Shown: positions 17,227 to 25,751, counted from the stretch's first letter. The stretch is DNA of 64,000 nt from an uncultured Pelagibacteraceae bacterium (GCA_902613805.1 CACMIV010000001.1:596136-660135); one strand, 5' to 3'. Notes: a model not told the origin generated them from the letters alone. Made by a program: numbers and translations.

Positions 17227-18687
17227 ATGAAAAATAATGTATCCCTTTCTGATTCAGGGTGGAATCTACAAAGTAGTTATACCCAAATATCTGATAAACT
17301 GATCTCGGAATTAAAACCAGATGCAGTTACTAATCCAAGTACTGTTATTGTTAATAATGAATTGGCTAAAAAACTTGGCTTAAATTTAAAAGGTATGTCA
17401 AAAAAAGACTTATCTAATTTATTCTCAGGAAATACACTGCCTCATGGTTCAAAGCCATTTGCACAGGCTTATGCAGGGCATCAATTTGGACAATTTACAA
17501 TTCTTGGTGACGGTAGGGCTCACATCGTTGGTGAGCAAGTAACTCCAGACGGTGAAATATTTGATATTCAATATAAAGGTTCGGGGCGTACACCTTATTC
17601 AAGAGGGGGAGACGGTAAGGCTGCATTGGGGCCAATGTTACGTGAATATCTGATCAGTGAAGCAATGTATCATTTAGGCATTCCAACTACGAGAAGTTTG
17701 GCTGTTGTTGAAACTGGCGAAAAAGTCTACCGAGAAGTCCCTTTAAAAGGATCAATATTAACTCGGGTAGCGAGTAGTCATATTAGAATTGGAACTTTTC
17801 AATTCCTGGCAGCGCATAAAGATTATGACGGCATGCAAGCTCTTTTAGATTTTTCAATAAAAAGACATTTTCGTAATATAAATTTTTCTAAAAATGTAGC
17901 TATTGAATTTATCCAATCTGTTATGCAGAAACAAATTAAATTGATAGTGGACTGGATGCGAGTTGGATTTATTCATGGTGTTATGAATACAGATAATTCA
18001 ACAATATCTGGAGAGACTATTGATTATGGACCATGTGCTTTTATGGATAGCTATGATGCTAAGACTGTCTTCAGCTCAATTGATACGCAAGGAAGATACT
18101 CTTTTGCTAATCAACCTTCTATAATTCATTGGAATTTAGTAAGGTTAGCAGAGTGCTTGTTACCACTCATTGATAAAAATGAAAAGAAATCAATTGAAAT
18201 TGCGCAAAACACATTGAATGATTTTAGCTCATTGTTTAAAGACGAATGGCTTCAAATGATGAGAAAAAAAATAGGAATTGTAGATCAAAGTGATGAAGAT
18301 GAAGAACTTATCAATAATTTGGTCAAATGGATGCAAAGTAAAAATCCAGATTTTACTAATACTTTTTGCAACCTGATGAATTACGAACATGCAAACGATG
18401 AAGTGTTTGAAGACAATGATTTTGATACTTGGAAAAAAAACTGGAAAAAAAGAGTTAAAAGTAAAGAATATTTAAAAACGATGATAAATATCAATCCAGT
18501 TTTAATCCCAAGAAACTATCTAGTTGAGGAAGCGCTTCATGAGGCTGAAACGAATAACAAGCTTGATAAATTTAATGATCTTAATAGAGCAATTTCATCA
18601 CCTTATCAGCTAAAAAAAGTACATTTTAAATACCTTATGACGCCTAGCAAAACTAACATTCCCTATAAAACTTTTTGTGGCACTTGA
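17227..18687 (+). CDS. selO: Protein adenylyltransferase SelO (YdiU family)
   Basis: A 486-residue pseudokinase-fold enzyme that transfers AMP from ATP to Ser/Thr/Tyr of target proteins. Visible features are YAGHQFGQFTILGDGRAH, the phosphate loop region GSGRTPYSRGGDGKAALGP, LREYLISEAMYHLGIPTTRSLA, and the metal-binding GVMNTDNSTISGETIDYGPCAFMD. Known targets of the family include TCA-cycle and redox proteins; glutaredoxin is one. The bacterial form ends without selenocysteine: the C-terminus here is KTFCGT followed by TGA. Confidence 0.93.
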   Translation: MKNNVSLSDSGWNLQSSYTQISDKLISELKPDAVTNPSTVIVNNELAKKLGLNLKGMSKKDLSNLFSGNTLPHGSKPFAQAYAGHQFGQFTILGDGRAHIVGEQVTPDGEIFDIQYKGSGRTPYSRGGDGKAALGPMLREYLISEAMYHLGIPTTRSLAVVETGEKVYREVPLKGSILTRVASSHIRIGTFQFLAAHKDYDGMQALLDFSIKRHFRNINFSKNVAIEFIQSVMQKQIKLIVDWMRVGFIHGVMNTDNSTISGETIDYGPCAFMDSYDAKTVFSSIDTQGRYSFANQPSIIHWNLVRLAECLLPLIDKNEKKSIEIAQNTLNDFSSLFKDEWLQMMRKKIGIVDQSDEDEELINNLVKWMQSKNPDFTNTFCNLMNYEHANDEVFEDNDFDTWKKNWKKRVKSKEYLKTMININPVLIPRNYLVEEALHEAETNNKLDKFNDLNRAISSPYQLKKVHFKYLMTPSKTNIPYKTFCGT

Positions 18688-18741
18688 TTAACTTGAAGTT
18701 TTTTTCAGGGCGTCTTACTAAAAAAGAAAAAATTAAAACAA

Positions 18742-18770
18742 TTTACTTTTAGTCTATATGTAGCTATAAG
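18742..18770 (+). promoter_or_regulatory. Candidate sigma70-type promoter of the cold-shock gene
   Basis: TTTACT (18742-18747) and TATAAG (18765-18770) are separated by exactly 17 bp. They match four and five of six consensus positions. Transcription would start near 18777, giving an untranslated leader of about 73 nt, as in many cspA-type mRNAs. Position is read by eye, with no experimental support. Confidence 0.4.
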
Positions 18771-18849
18771 ATCCGTCTAAAGATTACGTTTTTGTTCCTT
18801 TTTCTGGAGTAATACGAAGTCTAAATTAACTTAAAAAGGAATAACAAAT

Positions 18850-19056
18850 ATGGCTACTGGTACTGTTAAATGGTTTAATCCAAAAAAAGGTTATGGTTTT
18901 ATTGCCCCTGAAGAAGGGGATAAAGATATCTTTGTTCACATCACAGCTGTTCAAGCTGCGGGTATGAAAAAATTGGATGAAGGTCAGAAACTATCATATG
19001 ACGCTGAGGAAAAAGATGGAAAAGTCTCAGCAGTTAATTTACAAGCAGCAGAATAA
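18850..19056 (+). CDS. Cold-shock protein (CspA family)
   Basis: A 68-residue single cold-shock domain with both RNA-binding motifs, KGYGFIAP (RNP1) and DIFVHI (RNP2), of normal length. It acts as an RNA chaperone in the cytoplasm. A good AAGGA box (18836-18840) lies about nine bases before the ATG. The long leader upstream is typical of genes regulated at the mRNA level. It converges directly (0 bp) on a MarR-like gene. Confidence 0.95.
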   Translation: MATGTVKWFNPKKGYGFIAPEEGDKDIFVHITAVQAAGMKKLDEGQKLSYDAEEKDGKVSAVNLQAAE

Positions 19057-19434
19057 TTAAGCAGCTTTATCTATCATATCTAGCCACATCGTGAATTCAT
19101 CAATGAGTTCACCTGATGGCTGGATAATTTTTACTCTTTTATCTTTAGAACTTACTTGAGTGACAAGTGAGCCCTTACTTATCTCATCGTTTATAAAATT
19201 TATAATAGTTGCTCTAGATGCAAGGTCTGACATATTCTTCGTCAGATATTCTTTCGTGCACTCAATTTTGTTAATATTAGAGTCGAAATAAAGTCTCATA
19301 ATTTCGTAACATATTCTAATACCATAAACCGATCGACGAAAATGGCTAAGACGGCTAAAAACTTTCCTGTCACCCGCACTTTCAAAAACTTTAATCTGTT
19401 TGATAACTTGCTCAAAAATTTTTTCAGTTTTCAT
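19057..19434 (-). CDS. Winged-helix (MarR-like) regulator
   Basis: A 125-residue protein. An upstream in-frame ATG at 19518 would add 28 low-complexity residues. The start at 19434 is preferred because an AGAG-type ribosome-binding site lies just before it and the protein then begins MKTEKIFEQVIKQI. The layout is helical dimerisation ends around a helix-turn-helix and wing (KNMSDLASRATIINFINDEISKGSL, then SSKDKRVKIIQPS). This resembles MarR-family or similar winged-helix proteins of marine alphaproteobacteria. The ligand and target are unknown. Confidence 0.65.
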   Translation of the reverse strand: MKTEKIFEQVIKQIKVFESAGDRKVFSRLSHFRRSVYGIRICYEIMRLYFDSNINKIECTKEYLTKNMSDLASRATIINFINDEISKGSLVTQVSSKDKRVKIIQPSGELIDEFTMWLDMIDKAA

Positions 19435-19579
19435 AATAAATCTCTTTTTAGGTTTGAATTGTATTATTAAATAGTATGGATAATTATTAATAATAATTAT
19501 TTGCCAGTTTGGCGGCATATAATAAGATGTAGATTAATAACCTACTGTTTTTATTGATTTAAATAATTAGCATTTATTA

Positions 19580-19807
19580 ATGAACGAAGAAAATAAAAAG
19601 AAAGTGTGGAAACTTATACAAAAAACTGGTGACGAGTTAAAAGGAAAACTACCCGAACACCCATCACATCCAAAAGGTCGTAATCCATACGCCCACATAG
19701 CATTGGTGATTAAGAACCATTTTGGAATGTCTTATAGTGAAATTTCAGATGAACAAATACCTGAGCTTGAAAAATTTATATTATATATTCGTGATAACCC
19801 AAAATAA
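19580..19807 (+). CDS. Conserved-looking hypothetical protein (75 aa)
   Basis: A 75-residue soluble, charged protein without signal or membrane segment. It has a basic amphipathic N-terminus (KKKVWKLIQKTGDELKGKL), a His/Pro-rich middle (PEHPSHPKGRNPYAHI) and a helical acidic C-terminus. I do not recognise a family. It sits between a MarR-like gene and a convergent hydroxylase gene, 7 bp from the latter. The well-formed composition suggests a real gene. Confidence 0.6.
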   Translation: MNEENKKKVWKLIQKTGDELKGKLPEHPSHPKGRNPYAHIALVIKNHFGMSYSEISDEQIPELEKFILYIRDNPK

Positions 19808-19814
19808 CGAATTC

Positions 19815-20639
19815 TTAGGGTTTCCACTCTGGTCTTCCAAAAAATGAAAGAAACTTTTCTTTAGCGGTTGTTGATTCTTTGAAATCAGAGATTATTTGTC
19901 CCCAAAACATAAATGTTATTTTGATAGGATTGTATGTTTTGACATTATCCCTAATTCCAAATTTTACAGGCTCAATTTCCTCTGCAAAAGTTCCAAATAA
20001 TCTGTCCCAAATGATTAGTAAGTTACCATAATTTCTATCTATGTAACACTCGTTGCTCCCATGATGAACCCTGTGAGACGAAGGAGTAACAAAAATATAC
20101 TCTAAAATACCTAATCTTCTAATCCATTGTGTATGCCCAATAACACCCCAGAGTGTTGAGGCTACGCCCGCTACAGCTGTAATAATAGGATCAAAACCTA
20201 TTAAAGGCATTAATATGAAAAAAGGTACTTTGGTTATAGGTCCAAACCACGCTTGTCTTAAAGAAACAGTAAAATTCATTTCCTCACTAGAATGATGATT
20301 CATATGAACAGCCCACATAAAACGTACTCTGTGCGAAAAGCGATGATACCAGTAATAGACAAAATCAATCATTATGAATGTGGTAAACCAAACAACCCAT
20401 AATGGGAGAAGGTCATTGACCGTAATTAATCTAAATTGATATAGGTATACGTATACTAAAAAAATTGATCCTTTCGTCAGAAGTCCGGTAATAAAATTAC
20501 CCAGTAACAGACCAAGACCTGCGAATGTGTCTTCTAATTTATAGAACTTTAAGCCCTTAACAGATGAATAAATCACCTCGGCTGCTATCAGCAGTAAAAC
20601 AATTGGTATTCCAAAAGCATATACATCAAATTCAGTCAT
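19815..20639 (-). CDS. Sterol desaturase / fatty-acid hydroxylase superfamily membrane enzyme
   Basis: An integral membrane di-iron enzyme of 274 residues. The histidine clusters are HRFSHR (HX3H), HMNHHSSE (HX2HH) and a later HRVHHGS (HX2HH), in the usual order between membrane segments. It probably hydroxylates or desaturates a lipid; alphaproteobacterial members act on ornithine lipids, carotenoids or sterol-like molecules. The start at 20639 (MTEFDVYAF) is chosen over an ATG at 20663 because an AGAGA-type site precedes it; neither is certain. Confidence 0.85.
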   Translation of the reverse strand: MTEFDVYAFGIPIVLLLIAAEVIYSSVKGLKFYKLEDTFAGLGLLLGNFITGLLTKGSIFLVYVYLYQFRLITVNDLLPLWVVWFTTFIMIDFVYYWYHRFSHRVRFMWAVHMNHHSSEEMNFTVSLRQAWFGPITKVPFFILMPLIGFDPIITAVAGVASTLWGVIGHTQWIRRLGILEYIFVTPSSHRVHHGSNECYIDRNYGNLLIIWDRLFGTFAEEIEPVKFGIRDNVKTYNPIKITFMFWGQIISDFKESTTAKEKFLSFFGRPEWKP

Positions 20640-20683
20640 ATTCTCTATTGAAATATATATCATTAGAACTATTTAGGGAATGT

Positions 20684-21226
20684 ATGAAAAATATATTAAT
20701 AATTTTCCTATTAAGTTTATTTCTTTCAGTTCCCTTACACGCCGCAGGTGATAAAGGCGGTAACGGCGGTAACGGCGGTAACGGAGGTAACGGCGGAAGT
20801 GGTGGATCTTCCAGCGCCGGAGGTGGATCTGGCTCTTATGGAAATTCATTAACATTTGACGATGAGTTAAGGCGCATTACATTTGAGATTGAAAAAAATG
20901 GTAACCTTGAAGGTGCTCTAAAAGATCTTGAGACTTTTGTATATGAAAATCCATTAAATGCCAGTGGCTGGAACATGATTGGGTTTGCTAGCAGGAAATT
21001 AGGCAAATTTGATGATGCTGAAATTTACTATAATACTGGTCTAGAAATTGACGCAGATCATGAAGGAATTCTTGCTTATCAGGGTGAGTTATTTTTACAA
21101 ACTGGTAGATATAACAAAGCTCTTGAAAATCTTGCTAAGTTAGAAGATCTTTGCAATTTTAATTGTTACGAAAAAATCGAGCTTGCTGATGCCATCAAAG
21201 AATATGAACTAGAAAATAATCTTTAA
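20684..21226 (+). CDS. Secreted TPR protein with Gly/Asn-rich repeat tract
   Basis: A 180-residue protein. The ATG at 20684 follows an AGGGA box; an upstream in-frame ATG at 20564 would bury the signal peptide. Residues 1-22 form a signal sequence ending LHAAG. A Gly/Asn/Ser-rich linker follows (GGN repeated, then GGSGGSSSAGGGSGS). Three tetratricopeptide-like helices follow from about residue 60 (NASGWNMIGFASRKLGKFDDAE, then LAYQGELFLQTGRYNKALE). It is probably a periplasmic or surface scaffold. First gene of the envelope cluster that runs to 24355. Confidence 0.8.
   Translation: MKNILIIFLLSLFLSVPLHAAGDKGGNGGNGGNGGNGGSGGSSSAGGGSGSYGNSLTFDDELRRITFEIEKNGNLEGALKDLETFVYENPLNASGWNMIGFASRKLGKFDDAEIYYNTGLEIDADHEGILAYQGELFLQTGRYNKALENLAKLEDLCNFNCYEKIELADAIKEYELENNL
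20756..20791 (+). repeat. Four 9-bp coding repeats (Gly-Gly-Asn)
   Basis: GGCGGTAAC occurs four times in tandem (one copy with a single change), encoding Gly-Gly-Asn units of the TPR protein linker. Its high GC stands out from the region. Such tracts can vary in copy number by slippage, changing linker length in frame. Confidence 0.85.
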
Positions 21227-21274
21227 CAGGTTGATTTATTTCACTAGTCAATCTAATCTTTAATTGGTTTCTGA

Positions 21275-21493
21275 ATGATAAAAGTTTTAGTTTTTTTTGT
21301 ACTTGGGGCAGCAACCCTATATTTCATAATACGAGCTCTTGTTAATACTGAACCTGGTAAATTATCTCGAGTTATAAAAATAGTTATTTTTGCAATAATT
21401 ATTATTGCAGTTGTTTTCATGTTGACTAGAGGTAATCTTGGATTTCTTGCACCTGTTATTGGTCTTGCAAGAAGACTGTTAGTAGGTTTTTAA
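21275..21493 (+). CDS. Small membrane protein resembling the N-terminus of DnaJ-like membrane proteins
   Basis: A 72-residue protein with one helix at the N-terminus (VLVFFVLGAATLYFIIRAL), the segment NTEPGKLSRVIK, then a second helix (IVIFAIIIIAVVFMLTRG) and a short hydrophobic C-terminus. The pattern of a helix, then a short -PxK- loop, then a second helix resembles the front of alphaproteobacterial membrane-anchored DnaJ proteins, but no J domain follows. It may be a stand-alone relative. Five bases separate it from the cupredoxin gene, so it is probably co-transcribed. Confidence 0.7.
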   Translation: MIKVLVFFVLGAATLYFIIRALVNTEPGKLSRVIKIVIFAIIIIAVVFMLTRGNLGFLAPVIGLARRLLVGF

Positions 21494-21498
21494 ATATA

Positions 21499-23157
21499 AT
21501 GTTTAATATTAAAAAAAGTTTCATAATAACCATTTTCTTTTTTTCATCTTTTATCTTTTTTACATCATGTGATAATGATCCAAATCAGTCTGCAGCGTTT
21601 ACTGGAGTACGCGTAATTGATAATTCTTATTCTCCTCCTGTAGTTAGAATAAATGAGGGCGGCAAGGTTAGATTTAATAATTGGGGTAATAATCCGCATA
21701 ATGTTATTGCCGTAGACGAAACTTGGGGCTCATATGAAGAAATACCTAAAGGTGATTACTTAGATATTACTTACGAAGCTGAAGGATTATACAAATACTT
21801 ATGCTCATTTCACGCATCACCTGACGGGGAATGGGGAATGGTTGGGTCTGTTGTTGTTGGCGATATTAACTATGAAGATTATACAAACTTTTCAAAAATG
21901 GATGTAGTTCCATCTTTCTCTGGATCAGTGAGAAATGTACCTGACGATTATGAAACGATTCAAGATGCGGTTAATGCATCAAATCCTGGGGACTTAATTC
22001 TTATTAAACCGGGAGTTTACTATGAAGAAGTTGTAGTGAATGTTCCATCAATAACAATTCGTGGCTGGGATAGAAATAATACAATAATTGATGGTGAGTT
22101 TGAAAGAGGTAATGGCGTTCTTGTTGCAGGCGTCGATGGTGTAGTAATTGAAAATATAACTGCACGCAATGCATTGCTAAATGGTTTTTATTGGGCAACA
22201 GTTAAGGGATATAGGGGTTCCTATTTAACGGCTTATAATAATGGTGACTATGGTGTTTATGCATTTGATGCTGTTGATGGAGTATTAGAGCATTCATATG
22301 CGTCAGGATCTCCTGATGCAGGTTTTTATATTGGACAATGCTATCCTTGCGATGCAATTGTGAATAATGTTATTTCAGAAAATAATGGTCTTGGTTATTC
22401 CGGAACTAATTCAGGAGGATCACTATACATTATTAGTTCAGTATTCAGAAATAATAAAGGAGGGCTAGCTCCAAACACACTAGACTCAGAATTACTACCT
22501 CCAGAAAGAGAGACATTTATTATTGGGAATTTAATAGAAAATAACAACAATAATGATGCCCCTGCTACAAAATCAACTTACTTATCTTTTGGAAATGGCG
22601 TTATCATTGCTGGTGGCAACAATAATATAATTAAAAATAATGTGATTGCTAACCATGATTTATATGGTGTCATTCTTACCGCGGCAGCTGATGTGAATTA
22701 TTGGCCTTCTCATGGAAACAGAGTTGAAGATAATCTAATTTTATCATCCAACAGGGCAGACATGGCAATTAGTGGCGTATCCAATCTTGGTAACTGTTTT
22801 AAAGGAAACTATTTTAATACATCTATACCCCCAGGTTTACAGTCTTTAAATAATTGTGACGCTGGGTACATCCCATTAAGTTCAGACCTCTCAGGAATGT
22901 GGTCCTCGCTTGCAAGAATTATTCATGCGAGTGATGGTGGATATCAACAAGGTGACTGGAGATCTTTTCCTAAACCTGAAAATCAACCAAATATGCCAAT
23001 TATGGAAAAGTTGTTAAATCAAGGATATGATAAGAAAAATTTACCTACCTATATGATCAGAAAGTCTGTAAAGCCAGCTGTCGAGGTTTTTCAACAATTC
23101 GAAGATGTACTGAATGATATTGAATTACCAGAAGAAGCAAGAAACTATTTGAACTAA
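21499..23157 (+). CDS. Lipoprotein with cupredoxin domain fused to a NosD-like beta-helix
   Basis: The 552-residue protein opens with a lipoprotein signal, lipobox FTSC with Cys at residue 24. Residues 36-122 are a cupredoxin: the likely type 1 copper ligands are His67 (NNPHNV), Cys102, His105 (YLCSFHASP) and Met114. Residues 142-460 form a right-handed parallel beta-helix of the pectin-lyase/NosD class, opening NVPDDYETIQDAVNAS and rich in repeated NNxxxxN turns. It would sit on the periplasmic or outer face of a membrane. The fold predictions are by eye and function is unknown; no nosZ or copper-oxidase gene is nearby. Confidence 0.85.
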   Translation: MFNIKKSFIITIFFFSSFIFFTSCDNDPNQSAAFTGVRVIDNSYSPPVVRINEGGKVRFNNWGNNPHNVIAVDETWGSYEEIPKGDYLDITYEAEGLYKYLCSFHASPDGEWGMVGSVVVGDINYEDYTNFSKMDVVPSFSGSVRNVPDDYETIQDAVNASNPGDLILIKPGVYYEEVVVNVPSITIRGWDRNNTIIDGEFERGNGVLVAGVDGVVIENITARNALLNGFYWATVKGYRGSYLTAYNNGDYGVYAFDAVDGVLEHSYASGSPDAGFYIGQCYPCDAIVNNVISENNGLGYSGTNSGGSLYIISSVFRNNKGGLAPNTLDSELLPPERETFIIGNLIENNNNNDAPATKSTYLSFGNGVIIAGGNNNIIKNNVIANHDLYGVILTAAADVNYWPSHGNRVEDNLILSSNRADMAISGVSNLGNCFKGNYFNTSIPPGLQSLNNCDAGYIPLSSDLSGMWSSLARIIHASDGGYQQGDWRSFPKPENQPNMPIMEKLLNQGYDKKNLPTYMIRKSVKPAVEVFQQFEDVLNDIELPEEARNYLN

Positions 23158-23194
23158 TAGTTTAATTGTTTAACCTATTTGTAGGAGATTTTAG

Positions 23195-23515
23195 ATGCCA
23201 GGTGTTACTTTTTTTCCATTAAATGATGTACCGTTTTTATCATTATTTTTTAACTTTTATGGCTACTATCTCCCTATATTTTTATATGCGACATGGACTT
23301 CTACTGCATTATTTGATTTATTTCTTTCAAAATACAGAGGCACGACTGGAAAAGTAATTTGGACGTTTATTGTCATGTTTATTCCTTTAATTGGCTCATT
23401 AATCTATCACCTATTTGCAGCTAGGGAGTTAGATGTCACGATTAGGGCGACCATGATCTTTGGTGGTATTGGTATTTTAATAATTGTTTTTCTCTATCTC
23501 GGTCTTGCCCTTTAA
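23195..23515 (+). CDS. PLDc_N-type small membrane protein
   Basis: A 106-residue integral membrane protein with three hydrophobic segments. The middle matches the PLDc_N domain (phospholipase D nuclease N-terminal): ALFDLFLSKYRGTTGKVIWTF then MFIPLIGSLIYHLF. The catalytic PLD domain is absent. An AGGAG box precedes the ATG. Stand-alone PLDc_N proteins are common beside secreted or envelope proteins and have no established function. It lies 37 bp after the cupredoxin lipoprotein gene. Confidence 0.8.
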   Translation: MPGVTFFPLNDVPFLSLFFNFYGYYLPIFLYATWTSTALFDLFLSKYRGTTGKVIWTFIVMFIPLIGSLIYHLFAARELDVTIRATMIFGGIGILIIVFLYLGLAL

Positions 23516-23524
23516 TTTTTCGAA

Positions 23525-24355
23525 GTGATATTTGATTCAAGAATTACCCCAATTAGAAGAGATTTAGCTTCAGCTGCATATAAAGCTATTGTAAAAAGAA
23601 AAAAATATGTGAACGCAAAGCTAGCTACAGTTAAGAGCACATTTTCTCCACTTTATTCAAATAAAGGTTCAAAATTAAGCACTCAACTACTGTATGGTGA
23701 AGAATGCGATGTCTTTGAAACTAAAAATGGGTGGTCTTGGATTCAGTCTCGAAGAGATAATTATGTTGGATATACTCCTTCTATTAATCTAACGAGAAAA
23801 ACTTATAAACCTAATTCAAAAGTAATCTCCTTAAGAACAGTTATTTACACTAAACCAGATATAAAAAGTGCCACAAAAGGTTACTTGAGTTTTAACTCAT
23901 TAGTTGAGGTAATTAAAATTAAGGGAAAATATTCGCTTATTAAAAATTTGGGTTGGTGTCCAAGTCTAGATCTTGTAAACGTTAAAAGTAGCAAATTCAA
24001 TCATATAGATTTATCAAAACAATACTTAGATACCCCTTATCTATGGGGTGGAAGAGACTCAATGGGCATAGATTGTTCAGGGTTAATCCAAAATCTCCAT
24101 CAGATTAATAATAGGCCTTTTCCAAGGGATACAGATATGCAAGAGATATTTGTTACTAATGAAGTCAAGTATGAAAAAGATCTCAAAGCAGGAGATCTAG
24201 TATTTTGGAAAGGGCATGTTGCAATGATGATTGATAATTTGAATATCATTCATGCAAATGCTTTTCATATGAAAACAGCGATTGAGCCATTAGGTACAGC
24301 GAAGAAAAGAATATTAAAATCAAATGGTAAGATTAAAAAGCTTGGAAGGTTATAA
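23525..24355 (+). CDS. NlpC/P60 peptidase with SH3-like domains
   Basis: The 276-residue protein starts at GTG (23525). Residues about 30-150 look like two bacterial SH3-like repeats (YGEECDVFETKNGWSWIQS, later VEVIKIKGKYSLIKNLGWC). The NlpC/P60 domain follows with catalytic Cys in GIDCSGL, His in KGHVAMM and a third polar residue in IIHANAF. Such enzymes cut the gamma-D-glutamyl-diaminopimelate bond in peptidoglycan stems. No signal peptide is evident, so it may act on recycled muropeptides in the cytoplasm; the convergent neighbour is an AmpG-like muropeptide importer. Confidence 0.85.
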   Translation: MIFDSRITPIRRDLASAAYKAIVKRKKYVNAKLATVKSTFSPLYSNKGSKLSTQLLYGEECDVFETKNGWSWIQSRRDNYVGYTPSINLTRKTYKPNSKVISLRTVIYTKPDIKSATKGYLSFNSLVEVIKIKGKYSLIKNLGWCPSLDLVNVKSSKFNHIDLSKQYLDTPYLWGGRDSMGIDCSGLIQNLHQINNRPFPRDTDMQEIFVTNEVKYEKDLKAGDLVFWKGHVAMMIDNLNIIHANAFHMKTAIEPLGTAKKRILKSNGKIKKLGRL

Positions 24356-24356
24356 A

Positions 24357-25688
24357 TTAATTGAATGAAAATTTATTTCTAATAAACCAAAGCAAAATCA
24401 ATGAAGGAATTACCATGACAGCGGTAATTATAAAGAAAACACCCCAATCCCCCTGCAACCAGTCGACTAATGATCCTGAAGATGATGCCATTAGTGTTCT
24501 TCCAGCTGTTCCAAGCGATGCCAAAAGGGCATATTGAGTTGCGGTATACGTTCGGTCAACAAGTAGCGAAATAAAGGTAACAAAAGCCACAGTTGCAAAA
24601 GCTGCAGCCAAATCATCAAGTAATACTGCGGCAGCAAAGAGTAAAACTGATTTTTCAGACCATGCCATTACACTAAACATTATGTTTGTAATCGCCATTG
24701 CAATTCCTGAAATGAATAGCGCTCTAACAACACCTGATTTTATAGAAAACCAACCACCCAATAATGTAAATACAATTGTTGTTATCCATCCAAGTCCTTT
24801 TGAGTAAATTGCAATATCAGATTTTGAAAATCCCATTTCGTCGTAAAATATTATGGACATACGTCCCAAAAATGCTTCGCCAATTTTAAATAAAAATATG
24901 AACCCGATAATCAACAGACTGATGGTTAACCCATTTTTTTTGAAGAAACTAATTAGTGGACTTACGATAGTACTTACAAACCAGGCTGAAAATTTATTTA
25001 ACTTTAAACGATCTTGATCACTTTTTTGAGCAATTTGCCTTTTATTCGATAGGTCTTCTGGAATAAATAAAAGTCCAATATTAAAAAGAAAAATGATTAA
25101 GCAAATGAACAGAAAAGTTAATTGCCAATAATTAGCTAAGCCTTGCTGTTCAAAATAATCAGCAACAAAAAGTGTGAGCATTCCACCTATTTTATAACCC
25201 GTCCACCAACCAACCACAGCTATTGATGCGCCAGCTGCCATTGATGCTTTTTCATTCTCACCTATTTGCTCAATTCTTAAAGCATCAATTGTTATATCTT
25301 GAGATGCCGAGGAAATAGCTATCAATAATCCAAGTAAAATAATTAATTCTAAATTTGTAACAGGATTGAGAGTTGTCCAAATAAATAGACATACCAGTAT
25401 TGTTGCTTGTAAAGAAATGATCCACGATTTCCTGTGGCCAATTTTTTGTGTCAAGAAAGGAATTTTTACACGGTCAATAATTGGAGCCCAAATAAAGTTA
25501 ATTGCATATACACTAAAAATAAGACCCGCCCATCCAATTGTACTTCTTGATAATTCATAATCTTTAAGCCAAAGTGAAAGAGCACTTCCAATTATCACCC
25601 AAGGAAAACCACTAATTGCTCCAAGCAGCAAGATGCGCAGCATTCTGTTATCAAAATAAATTGATAATCCTACATTTTCTCTCGTCAT
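24357..25688 (-). CDS. AmpG-like muropeptide MFS permease
   Basis: A 443-residue inner-membrane permease with about 12-14 helices. The N-terminal region GAISGFPWVIIGSALSLWLKD matches the AmpG signature (G-x-P-x6-LxxWL), followed by FIWAPIIDR and QDITIDALRIE. AmpG brings GlcNAc-anhydroMurNAc-peptides into the cytoplasm for recycling. Other AmpG-like carriers transport different substrates. It converges on the NlpC/P60 gene with one base between the stop codons, supporting a cell-wall recycling role. Confidence 0.85.
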   Translation of the reverse strand: MTRENVGLSIYFDNRMLRILLLGAISGFPWVIIGSALSLWLKDYELSRSTIGWAGLIFSVYAINFIWAPIIDRVKIPFLTQKIGHRKSWIISLQATILVCLFIWTTLNPVTNLELIILLGLLIAISSASQDITIDALRIEQIGENEKASMAAGASIAVVGWWTGYKIGGMLTLFVADYFEQQGLANYWQLTFLFICLIIFLFNIGLLFIPEDLSNKRQIAQKSDQDRLKLNKFSAWFVSTIVSPLISFFKKNGLTISLLIIGFIFLFKIGEAFLGRMSIIFYDEMGFSKSDIAIYSKGLGWITTIVFTLLGGWFSIKSGVVRALFISGIAMAITNIMFSVMAWSEKSVLLFAAAVLLDDLAAAFATVAFVTFISLLVDRTYTATQYALLASLGTAGRTLMASSSGSLVDWLQGDWGVFFIITAVMVIPSLILLWFIRNKFSFN

Positions 25689-25751
25689 TAAATATTAGAA
25701 TAGGTAATAGTGCCGACTGACGTCAATCAATATATTGCAGATTATTCGGAC

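Noticed and set aside
17227..18690. Selenocysteine in SelO
   Set aside because: The protein ends KTFCGT then TGA, with no SECIS-like structure evident and no Sec genes in the window; bacterial SelO normally lacks Sec.
20564..20683. Extended TPR protein starting at 20564
   Set aside because: That extension overlaps the divergent hydroxylase gene and would hide the signal peptide that begins at 20684.
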